The notes beneath the pieces were generated by a model. It saw only the letters and a program-made list of their open reading frames with translations. It was not told the origin of the DNA and ran no database searches. This document shows positions 16,526 through 25,476 of a stretch of DNA of 64,000 bases, piece after piece. The stretch comes from DYJB01 sp963777165 (GTDB taxonomy: Bacteria > Chloroflexota > Anaerolineae > Anaerolineales > E44-bin32). Every line of letters begins with the position of its first letter. The first letter of the stretch is position 1. The DNA is taken from assembly GCA_963777165.1 (NCBI GenBank), contig CAVZPO010000023.1, forward strand, positions 558,001 to 622,000, read 5' to 3'. Made by a program: the position numbers and the translations under genes.

Positions 16526-17677
16526 TCACCGGTGGGCCTCGCCCAGCTCGACGAATTCCTTGCGGTCGAATGTCGCCGGCGGGAGCGGGTCCTGCAGGCT
16601 GCGCCCCGGCACGTAATCGAAGAGCGCCTGCGTCCGGCGCGCGACTGTCTGGAAGAGCAGATCCACCGGCAGATCCGCCGGGCAGGCGCTGGTGCACATG
16701 CCGCACCCCACACACGATGCGGTCACATGACACAAGCGGGTGAGCTGGAAGGTCAGGGTGTCTCCCGGCAGGCGTGCCGCGCCCTTGCGCTCGGCCCAGC
16801 CGAAGTATCGGCGGGGCTCGTGGCGAAATGCATCGGTGCGGAACAAACATTCCTTGCAGTAGCAGATCGGGCAGGCGACGGTGCAGTTGTGACAGCGTTG
16901 GCAGGGCTCGAAGTCGAGCATCAGCCCGGGACTTCCCTCAGGGCCGGGGTGCATCCGTGCTTCCATAGCATCGAGTGCCTGCAATCGCACCGTATGCCGA
17001 GCTGCCTCCAGCCCTCCCAGCGATGCGGCGCGCGCCGGAAGGTCTTCGATCGGCTGTGCTGAAGCGGGCAGCCAACCGCCGTCCCGCGCCTCCAGGAGCA
17101 GGCCGTCTTGCACACCGATCCAATGGACGGCCAGGTCGGCATCCCATGCTGCAGGTGTCTCACACAAAGTGCACGCGTGGCGATAGGCCTCCTGTGGAGC
17201 GTCCGGGGATGCTTCCCGCTGCGATGCATTCAACCGATGCCGCGCCTGTGGGTCGGATTCGCTCCAGCGCCGCCACGCGGCCCCCTCCAAGGTGCCGACA
17301 CAGTCGATCCCGATGGTCATGAAGTCGTCCATCCGGAGCTGGTTGAGCTTGGCCAGCTCCACCATGCCGCGCAGTTCGCAGGGGCGGCAGACGATGCCGA
17401 CCTTGCCTTCCGCCGGCGTCTCCTCCGTCGTCGCACCCTGGCTTACAAGCGACGCCATACGCGCCATGTGAATCGGCATCACCGGCATCAGAGGATCGGC
17501 GAGTGTGAGTCGCTCGGCCTTCGTGACCAGTGCAGGCTGCACGCCCAGCCCGTCACGCGTCCGCAGCATCACCAGCACGGCGCGCAGCCGGCCGGTCTCC
17601 AGCAGCTCGGCCAGAGTCTGCTGCAGAGTTTCCAGCCCACCGTCCGGTCCTCCCGGAAGAGCAGCAAACAAGCTCAT
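16526..17677 (-). CDS. FrhB/FdhB-family flavin iron-sulfur subunit, copy 2
   Basis: About 383 residues, in the coenzyme F420 hydrogenase/dehydrogenase beta-subunit family. The flavin-domain motif VGIVCRPCELRGMVELAKL is near residue 100. [4Fe-4S] motifs are CQRCHNCTVACP with further cysteines CYCKEC, and CVGCGMCTSACP near the C-terminus. Family members exchange hydride between F420, NAD(P)H or formate-derived electrons and iron-sulfur chains; which carrier is used cannot be read here. The ATG at 17677 has GGGAG upstream; 17692 is an alternative. It is a diverged copy of the neighbouring gene at 17711-18763. Confidence 0.8.
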   Translation of the reverse strand: MSLFAALPGGPDGGLETLQQTLAELLETGRLRAVLVMLRTRDGLGVQPALVTKAERLTLADPLMPVMPIHMARMASLVSQGATTEETPAEGKVGIVCRPCELRGMVELAKLNQLRMDDFMTIGIDCVGTLEGAAWRRWSESDPQARHRLNASQREASPDAPQEAYRHACTLCETPAAWDADLAVHWIGVQDGLLLEARDGGWLPASAQPIEDLPARAASLGGLEAARHTVRLQALDAMEARMHPGPEGSPGLMLDFEPCQRCHNCTVACPICYCKECLFRTDAFRHEPRRYFGWAERKGAARLPGDTLTFQLTRLCHVTASCVGCGMCTSACPADLPVDLLFQTVARRTQALFDYVPGRSLQDPLPPATFDRKEFVELGEAHR

Positions 17678-17710
17678 ACCGTTCGCTCCCATCCGCCCAT
17701 GCGGCGGTGC

Positions 17711-18763
17711 CTACGTCGTCCAGGGTAGAGGGTCATGCAGATCCCTGCCGGCCACGTAATGCATCCGCTGTTGGATCTGCCGGCTCAGCGCGCGCTGGAT
17801 GGCGCTCAGCGGGATCCCTTCCGGACAATGAACCTGGCACATCCCACACCCCGAACACGAAGCCAGACGCTGGCTGGCACTCAAGAGCGCATGCACAAAG
17901 GCATCCTTGCCGCCGGCAAGCGCGGCGCGCAGTTCATCGCTCCACTGTGGGCACGCTTCAACACACTCGCCGCACAGCGTGCATTTGTTCATGTAGCCGC
18001 CGATCACGCCGGGGTAGGCATCGATGAGGCCCAGGCTCTCGAGCTTCGCCTCAGCCGCCTCCTTGCGGCGCTCAGTCAGCCGCCAAAGCGTGACCTCGCG
18101 ATCGACCGTCTCCCTCTCAGTCGCCGGCCGGTCCGTGAGCGCCTCCAGGTTCCAGCGCGCATCCTTGGCTTCATCCGCCAGGACCAACAGCCGCTCCTGA
18201 TTCGGCACGCCGACCAGACCGATCAGCAGGTCGGCCGCACGGTAATCGGCGGCCGGCCTATCACACAGCTGGCACGCAAGCCGGCAACCCTCGGCGCGCA
18301 CCTGTCCCGTCTGTGCCAGCTGAAGTGCCTCCCCCATCAGCCAGTCCGGCCGGCCGGGGTGCGCGGCGTTCCCATTCGCCCAATACTCCGGCTCGTAGGT
18401 CGAAAGGCAATCGACGCCGACGAGGATGAGATTCGTCAGGTCGAGCCTCCCTTGTTTCGCCAATTCGATGGCCGCGCGGACCTCACATGGACGGAGGACG
18501 GCAATCGACGGCCCCGAAGGGCTGTCCCCGAACGCGGTCCGCAGAAGCGCAGCGGCATTGGCCTGCATCAGCGGCAACAGTGGGTTGACCCCTGCGAGCT
18601 CGCTCACCTGCGTGAGGACGGCAGGGTTCACGTGTCCCGGTTCGGTGGAGACAGGTCCGAGCAGACGACGCGCGGCGCTGGCCCGCATCAATCCCGCCAG
18701 GAACGACTGCAGAACCGTGACGGGGCCGCCCTCCCCAACTTCCAAGACTCGACTCACTAACAT
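17711..18763 (-). CDS. FrhB/FdhB-family flavin iron-sulfur subunit, copy 1
   Basis: A 350-residue homologue of the next gene. SIAVLRPCEVRAAIELAKQ is the matching flavin-domain motif, with IGLVGVPNQERLLVL further on. Two [4Fe-4S] motifs are at the C-terminus: CTLCGECVEACPQW and CSGCGMCQVHCP. AGGAGGTGG stands 6 bases before the ATG at 18763, which rules for this start over the upstream in-frame ATG. Two FrhB paralogues side by side suggest a heterodimer or two separate hydride entry points into the Hdr complex. Confidence 0.82.
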   Translation of the reverse strand: MLVSRVLEVGEGGPVTVLQSFLAGLMRASAARRLLGPVSTEPGHVNPAVLTQVSELAGVNPLLPLMQANAAALLRTAFGDSPSGPSIAVLRPCEVRAAIELAKQGRLDLTNLILVGVDCLSTYEPEYWANGNAAHPGRPDWLMGEALQLAQTGQVRAEGCRLACQLCDRPAADYRAADLLIGLVGVPNQERLLVLADEAKDARWNLEALTDRPATERETVDREVTLWRLTERRKEAAEAKLESLGLIDAYPGVIGGYMNKCTLCGECVEACPQWSDELRAALAGGKDAFVHALLSASQRLASCSGCGMCQVHCPEGIPLSAIQRALSRQIQQRMHYVAGRDLHDPLPWTT

Positions 18764-18841
18764 GGGACCACCTCCTGGCGCCTGCCTCCTGGGATCAATG
18801 CCCGGAAGGGTGACGCCGCCCAGCCCACGCTCCACTCGGCT

Positions 18842-19270
18842 TTAGACCGACCACTCCTGGCGCATTGGCGTCGGGCCTTTCGCGCGCAGAGCGTCGGTCA
18901 TTTCTCCGATCGTGTTTGCAAACAACTTGCCCTCACTGGCACTGATCCACCGCAGCCAGACCCGCTCCGAATCGAAGCCGGCGCCGCCCAGGACTTCCTT
19001 GAGCACTGCCGCGCGACGGCGAGCCTTGTAGTTGCCATCTTGATAATGGCAGTCGCCCGGATGGCAGCCGCCGATCAGGACACCATCGGCACCGTCGGTC
19101 AGCGCTTTGATCACATACACCGGATCGACTGCGCCGCTGCACATCATGCGAATGATGCGTACGTTGGGCGGATACTGGAGGCGGCTTGTCCCGGCCAAGT
19201 CCGCTCCCGTGTAGGTGCACCAGTTGCACAGGAACGCCACGATCCTCGGCTCGAACGCTGCATCCATCAT
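18842..19270 (-). CDS. mvhD: MvhD-like electron-transfer subunit of the large Hdr operon
   Basis: A 142-residue [2Fe-2S] protein with IVAFLCNWCTYTGADLAGTS, RMMCSGAVDPVYV and GGCHPGDCHYQDGNYKARRR. It is shorter at the C-terminus than the copy at 1081. It follows hdrA by 56 bases and precedes the two frhB genes, so it probably joins the HdrA dimer to the FrhB proteins instead of to a hydrogenase; no hydrogenase genes are in this operon. Two ATG codons in a row (19270, 19267) can serve as start. Confidence 0.92.
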   Translation of the reverse strand: MMDAAFEPRIVAFLCNWCTYTGADLAGTSRLQYPPNVRIIRMMCSGAVDPVYVIKALTDGADGVLIGGCHPGDCHYQDGNYKARRRAAVLKEVLGGAGFDSERVWLRWISASEGKLFANTIGEMTDALRAKGPTPMRQEWSV

Positions 19271-19326
19271 GGCTATCTCGCCACCCTTCCTGGCATCGGT
19301 CGACCCGCCCTGCCCGCCCTCGGGGC

Positions 19327-21045
19327 TCATCCGGTTTCCCACAGCGCAGCCTCCAGCATCTCCGTCACCTGCCCGAACTCGAAGCCCTTCTGCTGGCTCG
19401 CCTTGTTGGGGCAGGCCGCCACACACGCACCGCAGCCCTGGCAGAGCACGTCCACGACCTGGGCGCTGGCGTCGCCCGGCTCCAGCCGCCGCGCGCCGAA
19501 CGGGCAGATCTGAACGCATATGCCACAAGCCGAGCACAGCCTTGGATTGACAGTGGCGATGATCGGCGTCGCGGCCAGTTCCTTCCTGGCCAGCAATGCG
19601 GCGACCTTGATCGAAGCGGCCTGCGCCTGAGCCAGTGTTTCGTCGATCGAACGCGGGGAATGCGCCAGGCCGCACAGATACGTGCCCTCGGCGGCGAAAT
19701 CGACCGGCCGCAGCTTGACATGCGCCTCGAGAAAGAAACCGTCCTTGGTCAGTGGGACTTTGAGCAGGCGGCTGAGCGATGCGTTTCCGGGCTCGGCCTC
19801 GATCCCGGCGCTGAGCACCACCAGGTCGGCGATGAGTTCGACTGTTTCTTTCCCCGGCTGCGCGACGACGCGCACCTGCAGCTGCTCCGCTGATCGGCCG
19901 GGCACGCCCTCCAGGCGGCTGACCACCGGCGGTTCGACAGGATCGAATTGCAGGAACCGCACCCCGGCCAGGCGCGCCTGCCGGTACAACCGCTCACGGA
20001 AACCGTAGCTCCGCAGGTCTCGGTACAGGATCGTCACCTGCGCCTGCGGTGCCCGTTGCTTGAGTGCCAACGCGTTCTTCAACGCCTCCGAACAGCACAC
20101 GCGCGAACAGTACGGGTGCGTTTCGTCGCGTGAGCCCACGCACTGGATCATGACCACCGTGCGCGGGAACGCATCGGAGGCTTCGTCGACCGGTGTCTGC
20201 AGGCGCCCCTCGAACTCACGCTGCGTCATGACGTTGGGGAGCGCTCCGTACCCGTACGCTTCCGGGCGACGTTCGCGGGCGCCGGTCGCCACGACGGTTG
20301 CCCCATGGAGCAGTTCGACGTTCTCCCCGTCGGCACGGCGCACGGTCGTCCGGTAGTTGCCCACGTAGCCTGCCACCTCGAGGACTTCCGCGCCGGTCAG
20401 CACGCTGATCCGCGGCTCGCCCGTCACCCGGGCGAGGGTCTCTTCCAGGAGGCGCTGCGGATCGCCGCCGTCCATCCCGACGAGGATGTGGCGCAGGTTA
20501 CCGCCCAGTTCCTGCTCGCGCTCCACCAGTTGGACCGGGAAGCCCTGCGCCGCGATCGCCAGCGCCGCCGTCATCCCAGCCACCCCTCCGCCAATGACCA
20601 GTGCCCGCGGCACGACGGTCACGCTGCCGCACTGGATCGGACGCAGGGTCCGGGCCTTCGAGACCGCCATCGCCACCAGTTCCTTCGCCTTGCGCGTGGC
20701 CACCTCGGGTGATCCGCGATGAACCCACGCATCCTGCTCCCGAATGTTGGCCATCTCGAACAAGTGAGGATTCAGCCCGGCCTGACGCAGCGTGTCCTGG
20801 AACAGTGGCTCGTGTGTCCGTGGGGTGCAGCTCGCCACGACGACGCGGTTCAGCCGGTGCTCGAGGATCGTCGCCGTGATCTTCTGCTGCGTGTCCTGCG
20901 AGCAGGTGTAGATATTGCGTTCGGCATACGCCACCCCCGGCAGGCTTCTGGCGTATTCGACCACCTCGGGGACATCGACCACACCCCCGATGTTGATCCC
21001 GCAGTGACAAACGAATACGCCGATGCGAGGCGCCTCGTCCGCCAC
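19327..21045 (-). CDS. hdrA: HdrA, long form (N-terminal CHCG domain, C-terminal ferredoxins), copy d
   Basis: A 572-residue FAD iron-sulfur subunit. Domains: N-terminal HdrA cap with IGVFVCHCGINIGGVVD and a Cys-rich CSQDTQQ/VVASCTPRTHEPLF segment (residues 8-120); FAD fold starting at ALVIGGGVAGMTAALAI (about 150); CVGSRDETHPYCSRVCCSEAL (about 350); two [4Fe-4S] motifs CSACGICVQICP and CQGCGACVAACP at the C-terminus. It lacks the DCxxC motif and the inserted ferredoxin found in full HdrA; the preceding gene supplies them. The GTG at 21045 lies one base after the upstream stop and has GGAG six bases before it. Confidence 0.9.
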   Translation of the reverse strand: MADEAPRIGVFVCHCGINIGGVVDVPEVVEYARSLPGVAYAERNIYTCSQDTQQKITATILEHRLNRVVVASCTPRTHEPLFQDTLRQAGLNPHLFEMANIREQDAWVHRGSPEVATRKAKELVAMAVSKARTLRPIQCGSVTVVPRALVIGGGVAGMTAALAIAAQGFPVQLVEREQELGGNLRHILVGMDGGDPQRLLEETLARVTGEPRISVLTGAEVLEVAGYVGNYRTTVRRADGENVELLHGATVVATGARERRPEAYGYGALPNVMTQREFEGRLQTPVDEASDAFPRTVVMIQCVGSRDETHPYCSRVCCSEALKNALALKQRAPQAQVTILYRDLRSYGFRERLYRQARLAGVRFLQFDPVEPPVVSRLEGVPGRSAEQLQVRVVAQPGKETVELIADLVVLSAGIEAEPGNASLSRLLKVPLTKDGFFLEAHVKLRPVDFAAEGTYLCGLAHSPRSIDETLAQAQAASIKVAALLARKELAATPIIATVNPRLCSACGICVQICPFGARRLEPGDASAQVVDVLCQGCGACVAACPNKASQQKGFEFGQVTEMLEAALWETG

Positions 21046-21046
21046 C

Positions 21047-23971
21047 TCACGCTCCGCCGGATACGTTCTCTCCTGCGTACGAGGTCCCGCGCACCTCGGC
21101 CAGCAGCGCCGAGGCCCGCGCCGCAGCACAGCTGGCCTCGATGACGGTCTCGGGGATGTCCTTGGGTTCGCTGAACGCGCCGGCGACGAACACGCCCGGT
21201 CGCGACGTTGCGCCCGGCTGAAATGCCGGCGCCTCCGCAAAGCCGAACTCGTTCAGGCCCACACCCAGGCGATGGGCAAGGGAGATAGCGGCATCCCCCG
21301 GGCGCAGCCCCGTGGACAGAACGACCAGATCGAACTCCTCTTCGTGGGGAACCGGTTTGCCGTCCGCGGCGAAGGTCGCATAGCTCACGCGCAGATTGCC
21401 GGTGCCCGGAACCTCCCGCACGCTGGACACCATGCTGCGGACGTAGCGGACGCCCTGCTCTTTCTCGGCACGCTCGATGTACTCGTCGAATCCTTTGCCG
21501 AAGGCGCGCAGGTCGATATAGAAGATGGTTGGTTCGATGTTCTGATCGTGCTCGCGCGCGATCACGGCTTCCTTGGTGGCGTACATGCAGCACACCGACG
21601 AGCAGTAGCCCTGACCACAGGAGGAATCACGCGAGCCGACGCACTGGATCCAGGCGACCTTGCGAGGGTGCGCTCCATCCGAGGGTCGCTGCACGACCCC
21701 GCCGAATGGTCCCGAAGCGCTCAACATCCGTTCGAATTGCAGGCTGGTCAGGACATTGGCGTACCGGCCGAAGCCGAACTCGGGCCGAATCGAACCTGGC
21801 ATCGGCTCGAGGCCCGGCGCCAGCAGGACTGAGCCCACCTCGAGCTCCAGCACCTGTTCGACTTGTTGATGATCGATGGCGCCGGCGCGGCAGGCATAGG
21901 CGCATTGCAGGCATTCCGAACACACACCGCATTCCAGGCAGCGTGCCGCTTCGGCGACCGCCTGCGCCTCGGAGAGCACCGTGCAGACCTCGCCGAAGTC
22001 CGACCGGCGTTCGACGGCCGGGCGGCGACTGGGCTCAGCACGCGGGGCAGCCGGTCGCTCTCCCTCCGCCACACGGCGAACGGCCTCCTCTGGTTCCAGG
22101 ACTGCGACCGGCGGCTTGACTTCGACTTGGAGGACTGTCTCGCCAAGCAGGAAGCGGTTGATCGAACCAGCCGCCTTGTGCCCGGCGGCGATGGCGTCGA
22201 CGACGAAGGTCGTGCCGGTCACCACGTCCCCCCCGGCAAACACTCCGGGCAGCGTCGTCGCAAGCGTCTCCGCATCGACCACCGGGAAGCGGCCGCGCAC
22301 CGTGTCGACCTGTCCCTTCAGACACTCAATATCCGGCCGCTGACCGATGGCGAAGATCACGACATCGGCCGCAATGTGCTCTTCGGTCTGCGGCAGGATG
22401 TCGAAGTCGGGGCGGCCTTCAACGAAACCGCGGAAGTCGACCTGCGCACAGTCCACCCCGGTCACCTGGCCGTCAGCCTGGGTGATGGCGCTGAAGGTCC
22501 TGGAGGCGTAGACCTCGATGCCCTCTTCCTCCGCGTCGCGGACCTCCCAATCGTGCGCCGGCATCTTCTCCCGGCTTTCGAGGCATGCCATCCCCACCCA
22601 GGCCGCACCCAGTCTGCGGGCGCTCATCGCCGCGTCGATGGCGACGTTCCCACCGCCCAGCACCAGCACGCGTTTTTCGCGCACCCGGCCAGCCGGGTCC
22701 GGTTCATGAGACGCAAGGTCCACTCCCGTGTTCGGCCCTGCACTCCGCAAGCTGACCTGGCGTAGGAATTCGGTGGCCATGGTCACACCCGGCAGATCGG
22801 CGCCGGGGATCGGCAGCTTCACGCCCTGGTGCGCGCCCACCGCCACGAAGACGGCGTCGTACCCCTGGCGCAGTAGACCAGGTGCATCGTCCACGCGATG
22901 GTTCAGGTGCAGCTCGACGCCGTACTGGAGGATCCGCTCGACCTCCGGCTGCAGACGGTCATACGGCATCCGGTATTCGGGGACACCGACTCGCATCATG
23001 CCGCCCGCCACCGGCAGCGCCTCGAAGACCGACACCGCGTGTCCCAGACGAACGAGATCGAGCGCGCACGTCAGTCCGGCAGGTCCGGCACCGACGATGG
23101 CCACGCGGTGTCCGCTGGGTTCGACCGGGGAGGGTTGCCCTGAAGGATCCGCTTCGTGCGTGTCTGTTGCGGTTCGCCGGTCCCATTGCCAGTCGGCCAC
23201 GAACCGCTTCAGTCCCATGAGGTTGACCGGCGCGTCGGCCTTCCCACGCGAGCAGGCGTCCTCGCAGCGGTGATTGCACACCCGGCCGCAAACGGACGGG
23301 AAGGGGTTGTCCTCCAGGATGGTGCGGTAGGCGTCGGCGAAGCGACCGGCGCGGATCAGCGCGACGTAACCCTGGGCGCGCTGATGGATCGGGCACGCGT
23401 CACGGCAGGGCGCCGTCCCTTGCTTCTGGATAGCGAAGGCGTTGGGGATCGCCTGCGGGTAGAGCTTGTAGATTGCACGGCGCTGCGACAGATCCTGGTT
23501 GAACGCGTCCGGACGTTGAACCGGGCAGGCCGTGGCGCAATCGCCGCACCCCGTGCAAGCGTCCAGCTTAACGTAGCGCGGATGCTGGCGCAGGGTGACG
23601 CGAAAGGCGCCAGCCTGACCCTCGATCGATTCGAGCTCGGCATTCGTCAGGATATGGATGTTGAGGTGTCGTCCCACCTCCACCAGCTTGGGCGACATGA
23701 TGCACATGGCGCAGTCGTTCGTGGGAAACGTTTTGTCCAGCTGCGCCATCGTCCCGCCGATGGCCGGGGAGCGTTCGACCAGGTAGACGGCGAGCCCGGC
23801 CTCGGCCAGATCGATCGAGGCCTGCATCCCCCCGATGCCGCCCCCAACCACCAGCACCGAACCCACGCGTGGCTCTGGACGCTCCACGGGAGCAGCTGCC
23901 GCCAACGGCGACACTCGCGGCTCGTCCGCCGGCTGAACTCCCGTATCCGAGTGAGCGAACTCCCGCATCAC
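21047..23971 (-). CDS. HdrA with an inserted NfnB/GltD-type NADPH oxidoreductase module, copy c
   Basis: A 974-residue fusion. Residues about 38-160: HdrA FAD half with VGGGIGGMQASIDLAEAG, FPTNDCAMCIMSPK and the [4Fe-4S] motif CTGCGDCATACP. Residues about 190-275: GltD-type iron-sulfur domain (CRDACPIHQRAQGYVALIRAG, PSVCGRVCNHRCEDAC). Residues about 290-640: second FAD fold VAIVGAGPAGLTCALDL and NAD(P)H fold VLVLGGGNVAIDAAMSARRLGA, ending GVFAGGDVVTG. Residues about 690-974: CLECGVCSECLQCAYAC and the rest of HdrA (CVGSRDSSCGQGYCSSVCCM, FYIDLRAFGKGFDEYIERA). No N-terminal CHCG cap and no C-terminal ferredoxins. Start is GTG 23971 or the adjacent ATG 23968. It should bind two FAD and react with NADPH or NADH. 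Confidence 0.88.
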   Translation of the reverse strand: MMREFAHSDTGVQPADEPRVSPLAAAAPVERPEPRVGSVLVVGGGIGGMQASIDLAEAGLAVYLVERSPAIGGTMAQLDKTFPTNDCAMCIMSPKLVEVGRHLNIHILTNAELESIEGQAGAFRVTLRQHPRYVKLDACTGCGDCATACPVQRPDAFNQDLSQRRAIYKLYPQAIPNAFAIQKQGTAPCRDACPIHQRAQGYVALIRAGRFADAYRTILEDNPFPSVCGRVCNHRCEDACSRGKADAPVNLMGLKRFVADWQWDRRTATDTHEADPSGQPSPVEPSGHRVAIVGAGPAGLTCALDLVRLGHAVSVFEALPVAGGMMRVGVPEYRMPYDRLQPEVERILQYGVELHLNHRVDDAPGLLRQGYDAVFVAVGAHQGVKLPIPGADLPGVTMATEFLRQVSLRSAGPNTGVDLASHEPDPAGRVREKRVLVLGGGNVAIDAAMSARRLGAAWVGMACLESREKMPAHDWEVRDAEEEGIEVYASRTFSAITQADGQVTGVDCAQVDFRGFVEGRPDFDILPQTEEHIAADVVIFAIGQRPDIECLKGQVDTVRGRFPVVDAETLATTLPGVFAGGDVVTGTTFVVDAIAAGHKAAGSINRFLLGETVLQVEVKPPVAVLEPEEAVRRVAEGERPAAPRAEPSRRPAVERRSDFGEVCTVLSEAQAVAEAARCLECGVCSECLQCAYACRAGAIDHQQVEQVLELEVGSVLLAPGLEPMPGSIRPEFGFGRYANVLTSLQFERMLSASGPFGGVVQRPSDGAHPRKVAWIQCVGSRDSSCGQGYCSSVCCMYATKEAVIAREHDQNIEPTIFYIDLRAFGKGFDEYIERAEKEQGVRYVRSMVSSVREVPGTGNLRVSYATFAADGKPVPHEEEFDLVVLSTGLRPGDAAISLAHRLGVGLNEFGFAEAPAFQPGATSRPGVFVAGAFSEPKDIPETVIEASCAAARASALLAEVRGTSYAGENVSGGA

Positions 23972-24023
23972 GCTACCGCCTCTTCATGAGGCCAGCCCCG
24001 CCGCATGCAGCAGCGGGCGCGGG

Positions 24024-24842
24024 TCAATCAGATGCTTCGACCACCACGTTCGCGACTCCTCCAGCCCGAAGGCCAAGTCCCATCAGTTCACTGATGTAGA
24101 AGACCGGCATCCGGCGCTCCGGGCCCGCCTGCCGCATCTCCAAATTGACCTGGCACAGCGGACAGCTGGTCACGATCGCTTGAGCGCCGGCTTCCCTTGC
24201 CCGTCCTGCCAGGCGGCTCACCAAACGGCGGGCAACCTTCGGCTGGGTGAGGGTCAACGCACCCCCACAACATTCCGTGGCGTTTCCCCATGGGCGCACG
24301 TCCGCGCCCAACGCGCCGAGCAGCTCGCCCATCACGACGGGGTGCTCCGGATCGTCGAACTTCGTCACCTCTGGAGGGCGCACGAGAAGGCACCCGTAGT
24401 ACGCCACGACCGGGAAACCAGCAAGATCCCGCGTGACACGATCGCGGATTGCTTTCGCACCGACCGCGTCATGCAGCACCTCCAGCAGTGCTCGCACGGA
24501 GCTCGAACCGCGGTATTCGAACCCCACGGCCTGCTCGAGTTGGCGGCGGCGCTCCGGACTGGACTGCAGCTCGCGTTCGACCGTCTTGTGGCGGTTGAAG
24601 CACGCGGCGCAGGGCATGAGGACGTCATGGCCGGCAGCCTGCGCCAAGGAGAGATTGCGCGCCGGAAGCGTCAGGGAGAGAGTGCGGCTCCGGCTGTGAG
24701 CCGAGGAGGCGCCGCAGCAATTCCAATCTTCCAGTTCGATCAGGCCGATCTTCAGGGCGCGGAAGACAGCCGTGACCGAGTCGTGGAATTCGCGTCCGGT
24801 CGAGTGCAGACTGCATCCGGGATAGTAGGCGTATTCCATCAC
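24024..24842 (-). CDS. hdrB: Heterodisulfide reductase subunit B (HdrB), copy 1
   Basis: A 272-residue CCG-domain protein holding the non-cubane [4Fe-4S] clusters that cleave disulfides in methanogen HdrB. Both CCG blocks are complete: YYPGCSLHSTG, WNCCGASSAHS, PCAACFNRHK in the first; YYGCLLVRPPEV, ATECCGGALTLTQ, TSCPLCQVNLEM in the second. The ATG overlaps the hdrC stop (ATGA). The bacterial substrate is unknown; a thiol/disulfide carrier or protein disulfide is inferred from the family. Confidence 0.94.
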   Translation of the reverse strand: MMEYAYYPGCSLHSTGREFHDSVTAVFRALKIGLIELEDWNCCGASSAHSRSRTLSLTLPARNLSLAQAAGHDVLMPCAACFNRHKTVERELQSSPERRRQLEQAVGFEYRGSSSVRALLEVLHDAVGAKAIRDRVTRDLAGFPVVAYYGCLLVRPPEVTKFDDPEHPVVMGELLGALGADVRPWGNATECCGGALTLTQPKVARRLVSRLAGRAREAGAQAIVTSCPLCQVNLEMRQAGPERRMPVFYISELMGLGLRAGGVANVVVEASD

Positions 24843-25444
24843 GTGCTCCGACCGTCCGCAGCTGCGCTCTCGTCTGATGACGCGGACATCATGGGCTCCC
24901 GCGCCTCAAACAACCTGCCGAGCTGCGCCCTGCCCTTGACGAGATGCGGCACGAGCGGGATCTTGCCCTTGATCACCATCTGGGCGCCGCTGCCGAGATC
25001 GGAGAACAGGTTACCCGTCCATAGTTTGTGGGCGCCCAGGAGCCCGGCCTCGTTCATCCGCCCCAGACGTTCGACCAGGAACAGGAACAAGCGATGGAAT
25101 TTGACCGAACCCGAGTCGGCGCTCGGTACGCCCTCCGCCATTGCGATCTGACGCAGGGCGTCGACGACGCGGGCGATGTCGATCTCATTCGGGCAGCGCG
25201 TGGCGCACGTCTCGCAGCCCGCACACAGCCACAGATCGGCGCTGGAAAGAAGCCGGTCCTTCTGCCCAAGCTGGACCAGGAGGAGGATTTGATCCGGGCC
25301 ATAACGCATCTCGGCGGCCGCCGGGCAGCCCGAGGTGCACTTGTGGCAGTGGTAACACAGCTCGACCTGCTGTTCGGCCAACGCGTTCACCCTCTCCATC
25401 AGGGGGACGTCCACCATTGGTCGGCTGTGAACGGCTGTCGTCAT
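24839..25444 (-). CDS. hdrC: Heterodisulfide reductase subunit C (HdrC), copy 1
   Basis: A 201-residue ferredoxin-type subunit linking HdrA to HdrB. Two [4Fe-4S] motifs: CYHCHKCTSGCP at about residue 34 and CAGCETCATRCP at about residue 76. It is longer than the second copy because of a C-terminal helical tail. The ATG at 25444 has GAGGAG close upstream. It is 32 bases after hdrA copy b and overlaps hdrB by 4 bases. Confidence 0.94.
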   Translation of the reverse strand: MTTAVHSRPMVDVPLMERVNALAEQQVELCYHCHKCTSGCPAAAEMRYGPDQILLLVQLGQKDRLLSSADLWLCAGCETCATRCPNEIDIARVVDALRQIAMAEGVPSADSGSVKFHRLFLFLVERLGRMNEAGLLGAHKLWTGNLFSDLGSGAQMVIKGKIPLVPHLVKGRAQLGRLFEAREPMMSASSDESAAADGRST

Positions 25445-25476
25445 TGGCTCCTCATGGCTCCCGGGGATTCCCCGGG

